Shown: in pieces, positions 44,801-52,738 of the stretch
How the letters are laid out: each line of letters starts with the position of its first letter
Position numbering within the stretch: the first letter of the stretch is position 1
Assembly: GCA_937996795.1 (NCBI GenBank)
Contig: CALKUH010000012.1
Coordinates: 62,001 to 126,000, forward strand
Length of the DNA stretch: 64,000 bases
DNA from: an uncultured Verrucomicrobiota bacterium
Lineage (GTDB): Bacteria > Verrucomicrobiota > Kiritimatiellia > CAIVKH01
Reading direction: 5' to 3'
Notes under the pieces: generated by a model
What the model was told of the DNA's origin: nothing
Databases searched by the model: none
Seen by the model: the letters and a program-made list of their open reading frames with translations, nothing else
Program-made: the position numbers and the translations under genes

Positions 44801-47506
44801 CGCCGCGTTGAAGTTCGTGACCTCCCACTCGCCGAGCAACCGCTTCTTCAGGCTCACCACGGAGGCGTTGACCGGATACGGCACATACCACGCCGCGTTG
44901 CCCGATCCGTCCTGCCGGCGGTACATCCCGATCTTGTAGCGCAGCACCGTGCCGTTCGGCATCGCCGGCAGCGTCGCGCGCCACCAATCCACGTTGCCGT
45001 CCGGATTGTCGGCCGCCACCCAGAACATCTCGGCAACCTTCGTATTGCCGACGCCCTGCCCCGCCGCACCCTCCGGGAAAGAGGTCCCGTCAGTGGTGTA
45101 GTAGACGTACGCCTTGTTCGCGTCGAACTTGTATCCCGCCTTGACCCAGATATCCACCGGGTCGCCATCCGCGTCCTCCGGCGGGGGCGTGAAGTGGGTC
45201 TGGGGCGACTGGTTGGTCGCGGTGATAAAGGCCGCGGGGTCGTGGAAGGCGAACTCGACCGACTCGGCGTCCGACCAGTCATTCGTGCCGGTGCCGGCAA
45301 AATTCGTCACGCCCGCCGTGCCGATCACGGCCTGGTAACTCTCCGACCCGGGCGAGCCATACTGGTTGCGGTTGGAATCCTTCGCCGCGAACTTTTCGCG
45401 CCCGACCGTGCGCTGCACAAACTGCGCGGTCTCATACCCGAGGTACACGTCCGTCGCCTTGCCCGGCCGGTTCTCGCGGTTCAGCGCCCAATCCGCGTTG
45501 TTTGTCTCGCCAATGCCCATCTGCGAATTGATGTTGATGCCGCCATCGAGCTTCATCAGCACGTCCTTCGCCGAGCCGTCCACGCGCACCGAGAACCGCA
45601 GGTTCGTCCCGGAGGTGATCCGCGGCACGGTCCAGGTGTACTTGAAGTCGCCGGCCGTGTCGCCGGGCACGCCGTAGGGATTGAAGTTCGCGTCGCCGCT
45701 CGGCCCGTCGCGCCGATCGTAGGACACCGTCGGCGCGCGCGCGCCGTTCTGGTAGATCTCGACCGGCTTGCCGCCGATCGTCCGCCACGCGTCGGACTCC
45801 TCCGGCGTGCGCGGCGCGAAGGCGAAGTAGCCGCCCGGCGGCACGATCACGGAATTGAGCTGCGAGGCATAGACGTAGAACCCGCCGCCGTAGGTCGAGT
45901 AGTTGTAGAGGTACGTGTCATCCACAAACGGTGTCTTGCCGAACTGCACGTTGCCGACGACGGAGCGCGAGGCGCCGGCGGAATAGTTGTCGTTCATCAT
46001 GAACAGCAGCGTCGCCCAGTCCTTGCCGTTCGACCCGCCCTCGCGCTTGTCGATGCGGTGATAGGCGAGGAAATCGTTGTCGCCCCACACGCCCCACTGC
46101 TCGCCGCGCGCGAAGTGGTTGTGGATGTAGACGAGGTTCGGCAGGCGCTGGTCGCCGAACTGGCCGAGGAAGGCGGTGTTCGCGTGGCGCGGGAACGCGC
46201 CGCCGGATTGCGCGAGCGTTTCCGACTGGTAGTTGCCGTCGGAATAGACGTTCGGCAACCCCGCGCGGGTCATGTAGAAGGCGTACTGTAGCTCGCGCGC
46301 CTTGGCGTAATCGCTGTCGTGGCTGTGTGCAAACTGGACGCCTTGACCCGCGCTGAACATGCTGCCGCCGCCGGGCTGATCGAGTCCCGAGAGATTACCC
46401 CATGATTCTCCCAGAATGCCGTTGAGGTGGTCTCTCAGCGGCGCATCCTTGAGGCGCATGCCTGCATCAATGTAGCCGAAAAATCCTGGCGGCTGGGCAA
46501 GATGCTCGCCGAACATCATCGCGTCGTCGCGCGGAACCTCGGTGTCGAACACCGAGTTGCGGTGGTTGTTGTCCAATCCGTCACCATTGAACCCGCGCGC
46601 GCGGTTGAACGCGACCTGCGCCTGTCCGCAATAGCCCGCGTCGCTCTCATCCTTTCCGATGCCCGACTGCTGGCCGAAGAAGAAGTCCGGCACATGTTTC
46701 ACCGCATCAAGACGAAGGCCGTCTGCCTTTGAAATCTCCATCAGCCAGCGCACCGAGCGCATCAGGTAGCCGCCGACATCCTCGGAATAAAAGGACTGGT
46801 TGCTGTTGATCAGGCCCGTCGTGATGTTCGTATTGCCGAAGCCCAAATAGCCGAGCGTCGGGTGGAAATCGTAGTACTCGGGATTGTTCGGATGTCGAAC
46901 GAAGCTGACCTTCGGATAGGTGCCGCCTTCGAACCGGCCGAAGTTCGCATTCGGCGATTCCTGCGCGATGTCGATCAGGTCCGAGAAGTTGCGGTTCTGC
47001 AACTGCCAGGCGTCATTCCAGTCGGCCACATTGTCCCACTTGCGATAGAACCCGTCCTCCGTCACACGCAGATGGAAATCCTCCGGCACCATGCCGGGAT
47101 ACAAATCAATCGGCGTCGTCTCGTTGTACCCGGGGATGTCGAACGCCCGGTGGTTCATGATGTTGTCGATGTAGATGCGGATGCCGAACCGCTGCGCCGT
47201 CTGCACCATGCGGAGGAACTCCGCCTGCGTGCCGTAGCGCGTGCGCACCGTGTTGCGCTGGTCCTTGCCGCCCAAGTCGAACGGGTCCCAGAGATCGTAG
47301 CCCACCGACAGCCCGCCGCTGCCCTTCGTCGGCGGCGGAATCCAGATCGACCCGTAGCCGACCTCCGCCAACTCCGGCATCTTGTCGATCATGTCGCGCC
47401 AACTCGTGTTAAAGAGCTGGATCATCACTTCCGCGCGCCCCAACATCGGAAGCGCCAACAGAAACAAGGCCAGCATGCGCAATTTGCTGCCGAAGACTCT
47501 CATCAT
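38846..47506 (-). CDS. Giant secreted GH13-GH57 alpha-glucan hydrolase fusion
   Basis: About 2,886 residues. Signal peptide to about residue 26. The GH13 alpha-amylase domain (about 27-560) has DGLRLDAVKH (nucleophile Asp about 267), MMFGEHLAQ (acid/base Glu about 331) and FAHSHDSDY (third Asp about 395). Long beta-sandwich regions follow to about 1500, then four to five DSDGDGLPDG-type calcium-binding repeats (about 1515-1725). A glucodextranase-C/DOMON-like region (about 1800-2010) leads to a GH57-like domain (about 2030-2400) with VAFVAHANQH and FWPPERVL (candidate nucleophile Glu about 2197). The end has another calcium repeat (SDWDGDGIPN) and the shared C-terminal beta domain. The start is one of three tandem codons (GTG 47509, ATG 47506, ATG 47503) after GGGG. 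It probably degrades branched or linear alpha-glucans outside the cell. Confidence 0.85.
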   Translation of the reverse strand: MMRVFGSKLRMLALFLLALPMLGRAEVMIQLFNTSWRDMIDKMPELAEVGYGSIWIPPPTKGSGGLSVGYDLWDPFDLGGKDQRNTVRTRYGTQAEFLRMVQTAQRFGIRIYIDNIMNHRAFDIPGYNETTPIDLYPGMVPEDFHLRVTEDGFYRKWDNVADWNDAWQLQNRNFSDLIDIAQESPNANFGRFEGGTYPKVSFVRHPNNPEYYDFHPTLGYLGFGNTNITTGLINSNQSFYSEDVGGYLMRSVRWLMEISKADGLRLDAVKHVPDFFFGQQSGIGKDESDAGYCGQAQVAFNRARGFNGDGLDNNHRNSVFDTEVPRDDAMMFGEHLAQPPGFFGYIDAGMRLKDAPLRDHLNGILGESWGNLSGLDQPGGGSMFSAGQGVQFAHSHDSDYAKARELQYAFYMTRAGLPNVYSDGNYQSETLAQSGGAFPRHANTAFLGQFGDQRLPNLVYIHNHFARGEQWGVWGDNDFLAYHRIDKREGGSNGKDWATLLFMMNDNYSAGASRSVVGNVQFGKTPFVDDTYLYNYSTYGGGFYVYASQLNSVIVPPGGYFAFAPRTPEESDAWRTIGGKPVEIYQNGARAPTVSYDRRDGPSGDANFNPYGVPGDTAGDFKYTWTVPRITSGTNLRFSVRVDGSAKDVLMKLDGGININSQMGIGETNNADWALNRENRPGKATDVYLGYETAQFVQRTVGREKFAAKDSNRNQYGSPGSESYQAVIGTAGVTNFAGTGTNDWSDAESVEFAFHDPAAFITATNQSPQTHFTPPPEDADGDPVDIWVKAGYKFDANKAYVYYTTDGTSFPEGAAGQGVGNTKVAEMFWVAADNPDGNVDWWRATLPAMPNGTVLRYKIGMYRRQDGSGNAAWYVPYPVNASVVSLKKRLLGEWEVTNFNAAAVAHKPHFDYGATQVGLNEGFHVLRGRAFLERTSQASLFNTFVQTFYYDTQPPTGRIVFAAADGDTLPSQEYGFVVRTDPTARDVYFNIQDANPLNDDANTGNPNGNGTNALGQLAWVKANGVTPSLNIQSEFPDEWRFTYRNIPAAGVATVQVRLAEISSSTNLTLNDSNGWFRTLNRIVNTAGPTQSMFVAFPQTDGQLINDQWDYVMRVRFSKSLADSISEDTLKSRFLVRINGSAQPKNFTVDWNTTADTHDLLFTLPDLFNGDTNFLHSIEVTHLTGGNVLLEAFRIIRAFSEATGAFVSIVNPPEVDSVGKPYVIVLPDVASPAPEQRSYPIQVDTDLNAKEVWIEFANNAGSAYKLTSVENPVAGWIDVVNGSTLVVARAKSLGNVSVTESNTLVSGSGTTFTNDIRAGNTIRIAGLNLTVTQVVSQTQLYIADPFPTNSVTNVAALLQPRLDVELQTGSSVKITTHTLAVAQVLNPTNAVLTAGYPGATATNLTAFRVDPNPRQVNANRLKWDFMWTNITAPGSYTIFARVDTNNNVGTVEASATRNATVVFRQSVNSNTNDLDDDDDGLYDDAENSATNLPPTNSETWDNSDVHIWRIYGKTDPLMPDSDGDGLPDGLESGWRAPLSATDTNVDTNGDGWRNFASDLDPPFFNTLDNFGKVPGVNSQNEGGDRTRLVRGTMTDPNNPDSDYDGIPDGVEDANRNGWVDGDGAPIDPTWDPWLARNWPDNLINAGETWTETSPTKNDSDEDGLSDGWGEDKNFNGRIDGDSNSNRIWNAGELWTETDPLNKDTDGDGLPDGWEVQYGLDPWDNGTIGHTNMRTGGIIANTDNGAFGNPDGDVICNTTNAYYNLLEFVNGTNPRQAENCGPPPEGSIIIGRGTNVLGVVNGVTNYGEFIDWEWDDLIVLDEYEGDGPNNQGGDLYLGWDGFDTSRDIVAFYARDGGPDTGEFYFRVDMHDLQPLAEEGFLDLYVVIDTGNPLSGEMALPDDVDLITSSRWEVVVAAYQSGSGAVYVDTNPGSNSTIQAHGGNLTAFGVERRDQNHSTGFRASYYNSELDAVEFSINRQALIDAGWNGNINSLNFQVFSTKDGTCNSCGTGSTPGAGDIGGRNDVRDTIYDDHVAEDYWQAQGSIQNALVNYYNKGTFAGRAKVAFVAHANQHIQPGSEIQKLINNGAGAGYQRMLLIHEIYGEPVNLHITPTLASAIQWASVDPVHGTPWRDGPAFNQWIAGLADDGVVRLMGSTFSDHVLPYYTPQYNVDNANLAREFLEHIYGVDLTSSSIFWPPERVLDGDSFNKIAQMGYDATLVDQDTHLFYWLGRTASLEQGGYMINRINGTKTFVINNFASNYRFQNNDNGMNMPLRGIFNRRARAGAQDQVLVLLSNWEDFGVQANADAYDRNLRWIANRPWIEVVALEDVLTGQVDLNRDGFGDNWWVVERGNVATNKLSHNYIQHAARNDFDNWYVGLSGAEHGLQTNRFDIRPGVKLGTEYGMLYFGGIVSQAWAQVQNVADTNLGKLARGVMHASAFQTAFHDEDNNNLERFSIGTYVSPDTTFDNLASFSRHAQSQTRFARKFQRVDAWAAFAGSVTTPQALAEDVDLDGEDEYVLYNDRVFAIFERIGGRMVGAWTRDLLSGRIFQVVGNPAGYSGSESEWEGEFNNFTNGNVRAYRTSGLKDWYATKGGGTNYVNHLYTFTNWTNGWRAVSADGDITKTITLAPKSWAFRVQYALAGGMNGQTLYLRNGLSPNLYDLLLNGQRTLGAEQHAGGVMRLANTSYAFTVNAEIGYADAGNSANANTNAVDDDGNLFFTRQMRNQAQTHQVELFGTGTFSFDLRFRAMMSDWDGDGIPNTVEDQYGFLSATNNADAAGDQDGDTMNNAAEWISNTNPGDAADYFRVNATSPTNNGMVVRFPSKAQREYHVWYANSGPLNAAWTQATTNAIPGTGGILTWIDDGILTTPHPAAASNRTYQIRVGLPQ

Positions 47507-47619
47507 CACACCCCATCATTCGCGAAACGCCCAGAGCACCCAATGCAGCTAACCAATACACCGAGATGCAGGCCAATCTAGTACAGAATTACACAGCCGT
47601 AAGAATTGGGTAAAGATAA

Positions 47620-47632
47620 AACGTTTTACTTG
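47620..47632 (+). promoter_or_regulatory. Candidate operator, second copy of the shared 13-mer
   Basis: AACGTTTTACTTG, identical to the copy upstream of the GH57 gene at 5335. Here it is part of a perfect 12-bp palindrome TAAAACGTTTTA (47617-47628). It sits between the divergent giant amylase and GT-C genes and overlaps the -35 element of the candidate promoter at 47630. Confidence 0.4.
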
Positions 47633-47658
47633 ATTGGGGTCAGCGCCCTCGTTTATAC
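47630..47658 (+). promoter_or_regulatory. Candidate sigma-70-type promoter of the GT-C gene
   Basis: TTGATT, 17 bases, TTATAC, ending 18 bases before the ATG at 47677. The region is markedly AT-richer than the surrounding genes. Confidence 0.45.
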
Positions 47659-47676
47659 GGCGTATACAGTACCGCT

Positions 47677-49488
47677 ATGCTGGAAAAAGATAACCCATTA
47701 CCCACAAGGGAGGCGATATGGGTCCTCCTCGTCGGCGTCGGGGTCCGCGCTTCGTTTTATTTTATGGGCCCGGCTTGGGATCCGCTGTTCGGGTGGCCCA
47801 CAAATGATGAGGGCTATTATTTGCGGAACGCCGTCCGGATGGCTGAAGCCCTGATTGCCTCAGACACATGGCAGCTCCCGTTTTGGCTGCCGCCGGGATG
47901 CACCCTGATTTATGCGGGGTTGATCACGCTGGGCTTTACTGTAAAGGGCATGATCCTCCTACAGCACGCCATCGGCTTGCTTAATACGCTACTCGTGTTC
48001 GTCATTGGGCGCACGATGTTTCCGTCGGCTGCGCCATGGAGGGCGGCAGGCGCAGCCCTCCTGTTCACGCTCTGTCCGCCGGTGCTGTACTACGAAACCA
48101 AACTCCTAAAACCGGTCTGGTCCCTTCTTTTTCTTCTCGGCGCATTGTGGCTGCTGGCACGAGGGCCGACGCGATCCCGCAGCGCGGGCTCGGGACTGCT
48201 GCTTGCGGCGCTCACCCTGGTGGAGAGTTCCTTTGTGCTGTTCGTGCCGATTTGGGCGTGGCGCATGCGCCGGCACGCGACGGCGCTGCTCGTGGTGTAT
48301 GCCGCCTGCCTGGCACCCGTGATTTGGGCGAACTCGCGCGCGGCGGAGCGGCCGATGTTCGTTTCGGCCAACGGCGGTATCAACTTATTCCTGGGGAACA
48401 ACCCCGCGTGGATTGACACCTTCAACATGATTCCGGGCTGGCGCTGGTCGGCCTTGGTGAATAAGTACGAGGTGCCATCGCATGAAGCCTCGCCGCGTTT
48501 TGCGCGGGAAGTGCTCACATATGTCCAGGAAGACCCCGTCGGATTCGCCAGTGGGATCGGCGCAAAAACAGTCCTGACCCTGTCCAGCGGCGAATTGCCG
48601 CGCGACAACGGCATCCCCTGTCCCGCCGCGTTGCTCCCGTGGTCGCACGCACTGAACGCCCTCGCGGTGGCGGGCCTTGCCCTGCTCGCGTGGCGCGCCG
48701 GCGACCGCGCCTCCCGCACGCTCCTGATGCTCGGCCTGCTGGTGGTGGCCATCAATGTGGTGTTCTTCCCCACCTCGCGCTACAGATTGCCGTTGCTGCC
48801 CCTCGCATTTGTCGGGCTGTTGCACGCTCCCTGGAACCGCACAACCGGCGTGATCGTCCTGCTGTCCGCGGCCGGCAGCTTCGCCGCCAATATCCCGGCG
48901 GCACGCTGGGTGAAACATGAGGATTGGGCGGCGTTCCAGGAAAAAGAAACCGGATTGCGCCTCATGGCCCAAGGGCGGCACGAGGAAGCCGGCGGGCGAT
49001 TTGAAGCGTCGGTCGCGAGAACTCAATTGCTGGAAAATATCCACATCCTGGCCCACTACCGCCACGACGTGCAGGGCGATTCCGAGGCCGCGCTCAACCT
49101 TTTTCGCGACTGCATCCGGATCGAACCCAAATGCCCCGAGCCGTATTTCTTCGCCGCCATGATCTTGCTCAAAAAAGGTCGCGCCACCGACACGATCGAT
49201 TTGCTGGACCGCTACCTTGACGCGCGCCATGCGCGGGCCTACGGCAACGAGGTGGATCCCGAGACACTGGTGGCCGCCCTGTTCCATCGCGCCATGCTGA
49301 CCGGCCCTTCGAATTCCGCATTTTTTGAACCGGGCCAACTCGGCAAGCTGCGCCGGCACATTGCCTCTCGCACCGCCCCCCCCCCTGCTCGCGAGGAACT
49401 TTTGCACCGTCTGGACGAAATTGAAAAGCGGATGCCGCGCGCGCCAGGGACGACAAGCCAAGCACAACACCCGCCGGTCGCGGAATAG
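47677..49488 (+). CDS. GT-C-type membrane glycosyltransferase-like protein with TPR region
   Basis: 603 residues with about ten membrane helices (for example GMILLQHAIGLLNTLLVFVIG and LLMLGLLVVAINVVFFPTSRY). A first periplasmic loop contains NDEGYYLRNAVRMAE, the acidic motif position typical of ArnT/PMT-like GT39 enzymes that use polyprenyl-linked sugars. The ending SRYRLPLLPLAFV is also typical. Residues about 420-540 are soluble and TPR-like (HYRHDVQGDSEAALNLFRDC). Acceptor and sugar unknown. Transcribed away from the giant amylase gene through a shared AT-rich promoter region. Confidence 0.75.
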   Translation: MLEKDNPLPTREAIWVLLVGVGVRASFYFMGPAWDPLFGWPTNDEGYYLRNAVRMAEALIASDTWQLPFWLPPGCTLIYAGLITLGFTVKGMILLQHAIGLLNTLLVFVIGRTMFPSAAPWRAAGAALLFTLCPPVLYYETKLLKPVWSLLFLLGALWLLARGPTRSRSAGSGLLLAALTLVESSFVLFVPIWAWRMRRHATALLVVYAACLAPVIWANSRAAERPMFVSANGGINLFLGNNPAWIDTFNMIPGWRWSALVNKYEVPSHEASPRFAREVLTYVQEDPVGFASGIGAKTVLTLSSGELPRDNGIPCPAALLPWSHALNALAVAGLALLAWRAGDRASRTLLMLGLLVVAINVVFFPTSRYRLPLLPLAFVGLLHAPWNRTTGVIVLLSAAGSFAANIPAARWVKHEDWAAFQEKETGLRLMAQGRHEEAGGRFEASVARTQLLENIHILAHYRHDVQGDSEAALNLFRDCIRIEPKCPEPYFFAAMILLKKGRATDTIDLLDRYLDARHARAYGNEVDPETLVAALFHRAMLTGPSNSAFFEPGQLGKLRRHIASRTAPPPAREELLHRLDEIEKRMPRAPGTTSQAQHPPVAE

Positions 49489-49596
49489 AGCCGTTCCCAC
49501 GTTGCACAGAAGGCCGGGCTGGATTCCAGTTTCCGGTCGGGATATCGTAGCAGGGTCCTGCGCTTGAGGCATCCGATTCAGGAGGAGGCGGACGGA

Positions 49597-50271
49597 ATGA
49601 AATTCACTGCTCACGCGTTGATTGCACTGGCTCTAGTCGCGGGGTCAAGTGCGATCACCAGATGGTTAACCCTGAGGGCAAACCCACAGCAGCCGGCCCC
49701 CATAACGTTTGCGACAGAAACCGATTCAAGAGACTCGGAGATTATTCAGCTGCGAAAAGAGGCGGATTCCTTGCGACGCCAGTTAAACCAGCTTCAACGA
49801 GATCGCCCATCAAACACCGTTGCGCCTTCGCCCAAAGAAATTTCGCAACCCACCCCCAGCCCGTCCGAAGATACTGCCCACGCGCGCCAACAAGCCCTGC
49901 TGCTCGAGTTTGACCGGAACATGGATCGGGAATTCGCGAGACTCGAAATCTGTTTGCGGAATACAGACACTAGGGAACAAACCATCGTCACCAATCTCAT
50001 GAGCAGCCTGAAGGCGCTCGACGCTGCATGGATCAAAGTGGACTCAGCGCAGGATGAGGCGACGCGCACGAAGGGTCGCCAGGAAGCGCAGCAGATCATG
50101 GGCAGCGTCATCGCCCTCGGGGCCGCGCACCGAAACTACCGTTTGGGCGAGATCGCCCGCCGCTACGGCATCACCGACGATGCGACCATCGTCGCCTTCA
50201 CGCGCGACACCGAGGCTGCCATGCGAGAGACCCATTTCGACTGGAGTAAAATTTTCAATCGTGGACAGTGA
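49597..50271 (+). CDS. Membrane-anchored coiled-coil protein, unknown
   Basis: 224 residues. One N-terminal helix (about 5-22) is followed by a heptad-like region (SEIIQLRKEADSLRRQLNQLQRD), a Pro/Ser/Thr-rich spacer and a helical C-terminal part (NMDREFARLEICLRN, EAQQIMGSVIALGAAHRNYR). No known domain recognised. The start ATG 49597 has AGGAGG 8 bases upstream, far better than an in-frame start 11 codons earlier. Composition is less GC-rich than its neighbours. Confidence 0.6.
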   Translation: MKFTAHALIALALVAGSSAITRWLTLRANPQQPAPITFATETDSRDSEIIQLRKEADSLRRQLNQLQRDRPSNTVAPSPKEISQPTPSPSEDTAHARQQALLLEFDRNMDREFARLEICLRNTDTREQTIVTNLMSSLKALDAAWIKVDSAQDEATRTKGRQEAQQIMGSVIALGAAHRNYRLGEIARRYGITDDATIVAFTRDTEAAMRETHFDWSKIFNRGQ

Positions 50272-50347
50272 GGCAGCTGGGACGCCGTTCGTTTTGATCC
50301 GGCTTGGATTGACGCCAAATGGTCCCTTTCGCGGGTCGGAGCACTGC

Positions 50348-51040
50348 TCACGGCGTCCGGTTGATTTCCGGGAAAGGAACCTGATCAACAAGCGCGTCAT
50401 TCACCTGCTGGGGCTTTTCTTTCAGCAATAAATCCGCTAGGTCGTTCACAGCTTGGGTACGCCTGTCCATCGCCAAGCGATCTCGCATCTGATCCAGAAC
50501 ATGCGGCGGAACATTGGAAACATCGCCGCTGCGCCCCATGCGAGCCAGTTCTTCCTGCGCGAAGGCGTCAACCTCCTCGTCGGTCACCGAAAACATGTCG
50601 CGACCTAGTCCGCGGGATGCAAGATAAGCCTCCACAAGCATTTCCACCTCGGTCATGGCGAGTTGATATTCCATGAAAGCCTTCTTGGTCTCAACACGCG
50701 AGGCAATTGCGCGTTTCAGATCGGCGTCTTCAGCCACCTCCGAAGCCCGCGCTTCTACATACAACACCATGCGGCGCATGAACTGGCGAAAGACCTCTCG
50801 CCGGACCTCAGGTCCCTCCCCATATCGAAAGAACGACGAGCGAAACTCGTGCAAGAACCACGGGTACGGAACCTCCACACCCGCGATGTCTGCCACCACG
50901 TTGGTGCGTCCTGATAAATCTCCTGAAGATCGAATGTCGGCCACCGCGGCGCCACTGACACTGGAATCCGAATCCTGCCCGAGAGCAGCAGATAGCCCGC
51001 AGCCGAGCAGCATCGCACACAACAATCTTAACGCCCTCAT
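50348..51040 (-). CDS. Secreted SurA-N-like protein, unknown
   Basis: 230 residues with a signal peptide (about 1-21, ending AALG) and a mainly helical body (YPWFLHEFRSSFFRYGEGPEV, MVLYVEARASEVAEDADLKR, VEMLVEAYLASRGLG, TDEEVDAFAQEEL) like the N-terminal chaperone part of SurA/PpiC proteins. No prolyl isomerase domain follows. A periplasmic chaperone-like role is possible but not shown. The region between this gene and the next minus gene has no visible promoter, so the two may be co-transcribed. Confidence 0.55.
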   Translation of the reverse strand: MRALRLLCAMLLGCGLSAALGQDSDSSVSGAAVADIRSSGDLSGRTNVVADIAGVEVPYPWFLHEFRSSFFRYGEGPEVRREVFRQFMRRMVLYVEARASEVAEDADLKRAIASRVETKKAFMEYQLAMTEVEMLVEAYLASRGLGRDMFSVTDEEVDAFAQEELARMGRSGDVSNVPPHVLDQMRDRLAMDRRTQAVNDLADLLLKEKPQQVNDALVDQVPFPEINRTP

Positions 51041-51117
51041 ACAAACTCCTCCTGGTCGTCCGCGCGATAAAAGGAAGAGGGCGGGAACACCCGCCCCCTT
51101 CCCTCAACATCACCCGC

Positions 51118-51606
51118 TCAATTGCACCACTGCGATCCCTGCCCGCACGAATCATTGAACGAATCCACATGGTCGCATCCACCGCCAACCTGTACAGAGT
51201 AGTTCCAGCCGTTGTTGTTATCCCAGTACCGCGTCCCGCCCGCATCCACATAAAGCGCGTAGTAGAAGGTCGTGCTGCCAGGATTCGGATTATTGTCCGC
51301 GCCATATAGCATCGTGAACCAGCGCTCATCCCAGTTCCCGTACGGGCCCTGCTGATTGTAGCACCAAGCGCCCGTGGACCAGTTCACCGTGTTCCAGCCG
51401 TCTTCAGTCCAAACAGAGCCCGTGGAATGACCCGAAGCAACCGGCCACACACCAAACTCTACTTTGCCCCAAGCCATTGCCGCGCAGTTGCCATACACAC
51501 CCTGTTGGCGAGCAAAATGGCATATCTTCCAGATTGTTTCTGCTTGAGCCAAATTTGACATCGCAATCAAGCCGGCACACGCTAACACCGCTATTTTGTT
51601 TTTCAT
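51118..51606 (-). CDS. Secreted single-domain CBM25-like protein
   Basis: 162 residues. The signal peptide (about 1-23, ending AQAE) is followed by one Trp-rich beta domain with six cysteines. FYYALYVDAGGTRYWDNNNG and WNYSVQVGGGC match the closing strands of the CBM25-like modules in the GH57 protein at 1181-5335 (there NNGANWSVNVRDC and NGGQDWNYALNVC). It is likely a secreted alpha-glucan-binding protein without catalytic domain. The start 51606 has GTGGGG upstream. Base composition is more AT-rich than average here. Confidence 0.6.
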   Translation of the reverse strand: MKNKIAVLACAGLIAMSNLAQAETIWKICHFARQQGVYGNCAAMAWGKVEFGVWPVASGHSTGSVWTEDGWNTVNWSTGAWCYNQQGPYGNWDERWFTMLYGADNNPNPGSTTFYYALYVDAGGTRYWDNNNGWNYSVQVGGGCDHVDSFNDSCGQGSQWCN

Positions 51607-51716
51607 GTTATCCCCACTTTTTACTTTGCCTGCACCCTTCCGCAGCCACACGGCCGTCGGAACCGCGATCAATGGCGCGGCCCATAGTTTTTGCCACGCC
51701 GAGAACGGCGATATCA

Positions 51717-51745
51717 TCTGTATTGAGACTAAATCGTTCAGTCAA
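51717..51745 (-). promoter_or_regulatory. Possible promoter of the CBM25-like gene
   Basis: On the minus strand TTGACT, 17 bases, TACAGA; the -10 is weak. It lies in the AT-rich region 51607-52016 between the divergent CBM-like and upp genes. Nothing else clear is seen in this stretch. Confidence 0.3.
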
Positions 51746-52016
51746 CATCAATATGACCGAACCCGCGACGACAATTTAGCCCGTAAGCGCCGCGCATTTA
51801 TGTACGGCGCAAGTTTTGAAACATATCCGATGGCTCTCTCCCCCGGGCGGAACTAGAGCGCCAATGCGGTGAGACCACACAGAACGGGGCTCACACATGG
51901 CACGCACAGGTCGTCGCCCAAACCACTCAACTATGACTCAACCCGCACAACGCCCAATAGGGCTTCAGACATCACCGACACTCGACAAGATGCTGGATTC
52001 CCTCTATACGCATCGC

Positions 52017-52649
52017 ATGGACGCTGTTGTTGAGATCCGGCACCCCCTCGTTCAACACCACCTTTACCGGCTGCGCGACGCCAACACGCCTTCCGCTGAA
52101 TTTCGACGCCTCACCCGCCGCCTCTCCATCCTGCTGGCCTATGAGGCCACCAAGGATCTGGATCTGACGGAAACGTCCGTCAAAACGCCACTTACAACAA
52201 CCACGGCCCGCGTGCTGGCCCAGCGGATCGGGCTTGTTCCCATCCTGCGCGCGGGGTTGGGCATGGTGGACCCGGTGTTGGAGTTGATTCCCGACGCGGA
52301 GGTCTGGCACCTCGGGTTCTACCGGGACGAAAAGACGCTGCGCCCGGTGGAGTACTACAAGAAGCTGCCGGCGGACAGCGCGGTGGACGTCGCTCTCGTA
52401 CTCGACCCGATGCTCGCGACCGGCGGCTCCGCCGTCGCCGCGCTGGAAGCCGTCCATAGCTGGGGCGCCCGCAAAACGAAACTGCTCTCCATGATCGCCG
52501 CCCCCGAGGGCCTGCGCGTCGTCCGCAAGGCGTTTCCCGATACGCAGATCTACGTCTGCGCCATCGATGACCACCTCAACGATCACGGCTACATCGTCCC
52601 CGGCCTCGGCGACGCCGGCGACCGCACGTTCAACGCGCGCGCGGTGTAG
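52017..52649 (+). CDS. upp: Uracil phosphoribosyltransferase
   Basis: Converts uracil and PRPP to UMP (pyrimidine salvage, cytosol). From the start at 52017 the protein has 210 residues, the usual length, and begins like the family (EIRHPLVQHHLYRLRD). VPILRAGLGMVDPVLELIPD, LVLDPMLATGGSAVAALE (PRPP-binding loop) and the C-terminal GYIVPGLGDAGDRTFN (uracil site) are all intact. Longer in-frame starts exist at 51990, 51933 and 51897, but they add residues absent from homologues. None has a strong ribosome-binding site. Confidence 0.93.
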   Translation: MDAVVEIRHPLVQHHLYRLRDANTPSAEFRRLTRRLSILLAYEATKDLDLTETSVKTPLTTTTARVLAQRIGLVPILRAGLGMVDPVLELIPDAEVWHLGFYRDEKTLRPVEYYKKLPADSAVDVALVLDPMLATGGSAVAALEAVHSWGARKTKLLSMIAAPEGLRVVRKAFPDTQIYVCAIDDHLNDHGYIVPGLGDAGDRTFNARAV

Positions 52650-52660
52650 AGCGGATTCTT

Positions 52661-52680
52661 AACCACAAAGACACGGAGAA
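52661..52680 (+). repeat. Dispersed CCACAAAGACACGGAG-type repeat
   Basis: Short intergenic repeat of the same family as 1058-1181, after upp. A reverse-oriented relative (CGTGTCTTTCGCGTGGTTCG) is at about 54661-54680. Confidence 0.4.
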
Positions 52681-52738
52681 GACCTGCGCTTCGTCGTCGT
52701 CCTCGTCGTCGTCCTCGAAACCGACTATCCTCCCCCGC

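Noticed and set aside
40085..46291. Very long open frame on the plus strand opposite the giant amylase (and similar ones opposite the genes at 1181-5335, 17964-23162 and 26218-30923)
   Set aside because: Arg/His/Val-rich translations with no domains or signal; they are the expected antisense frames of GC-rich genes, and the opposite strand encodes clear enzymes.
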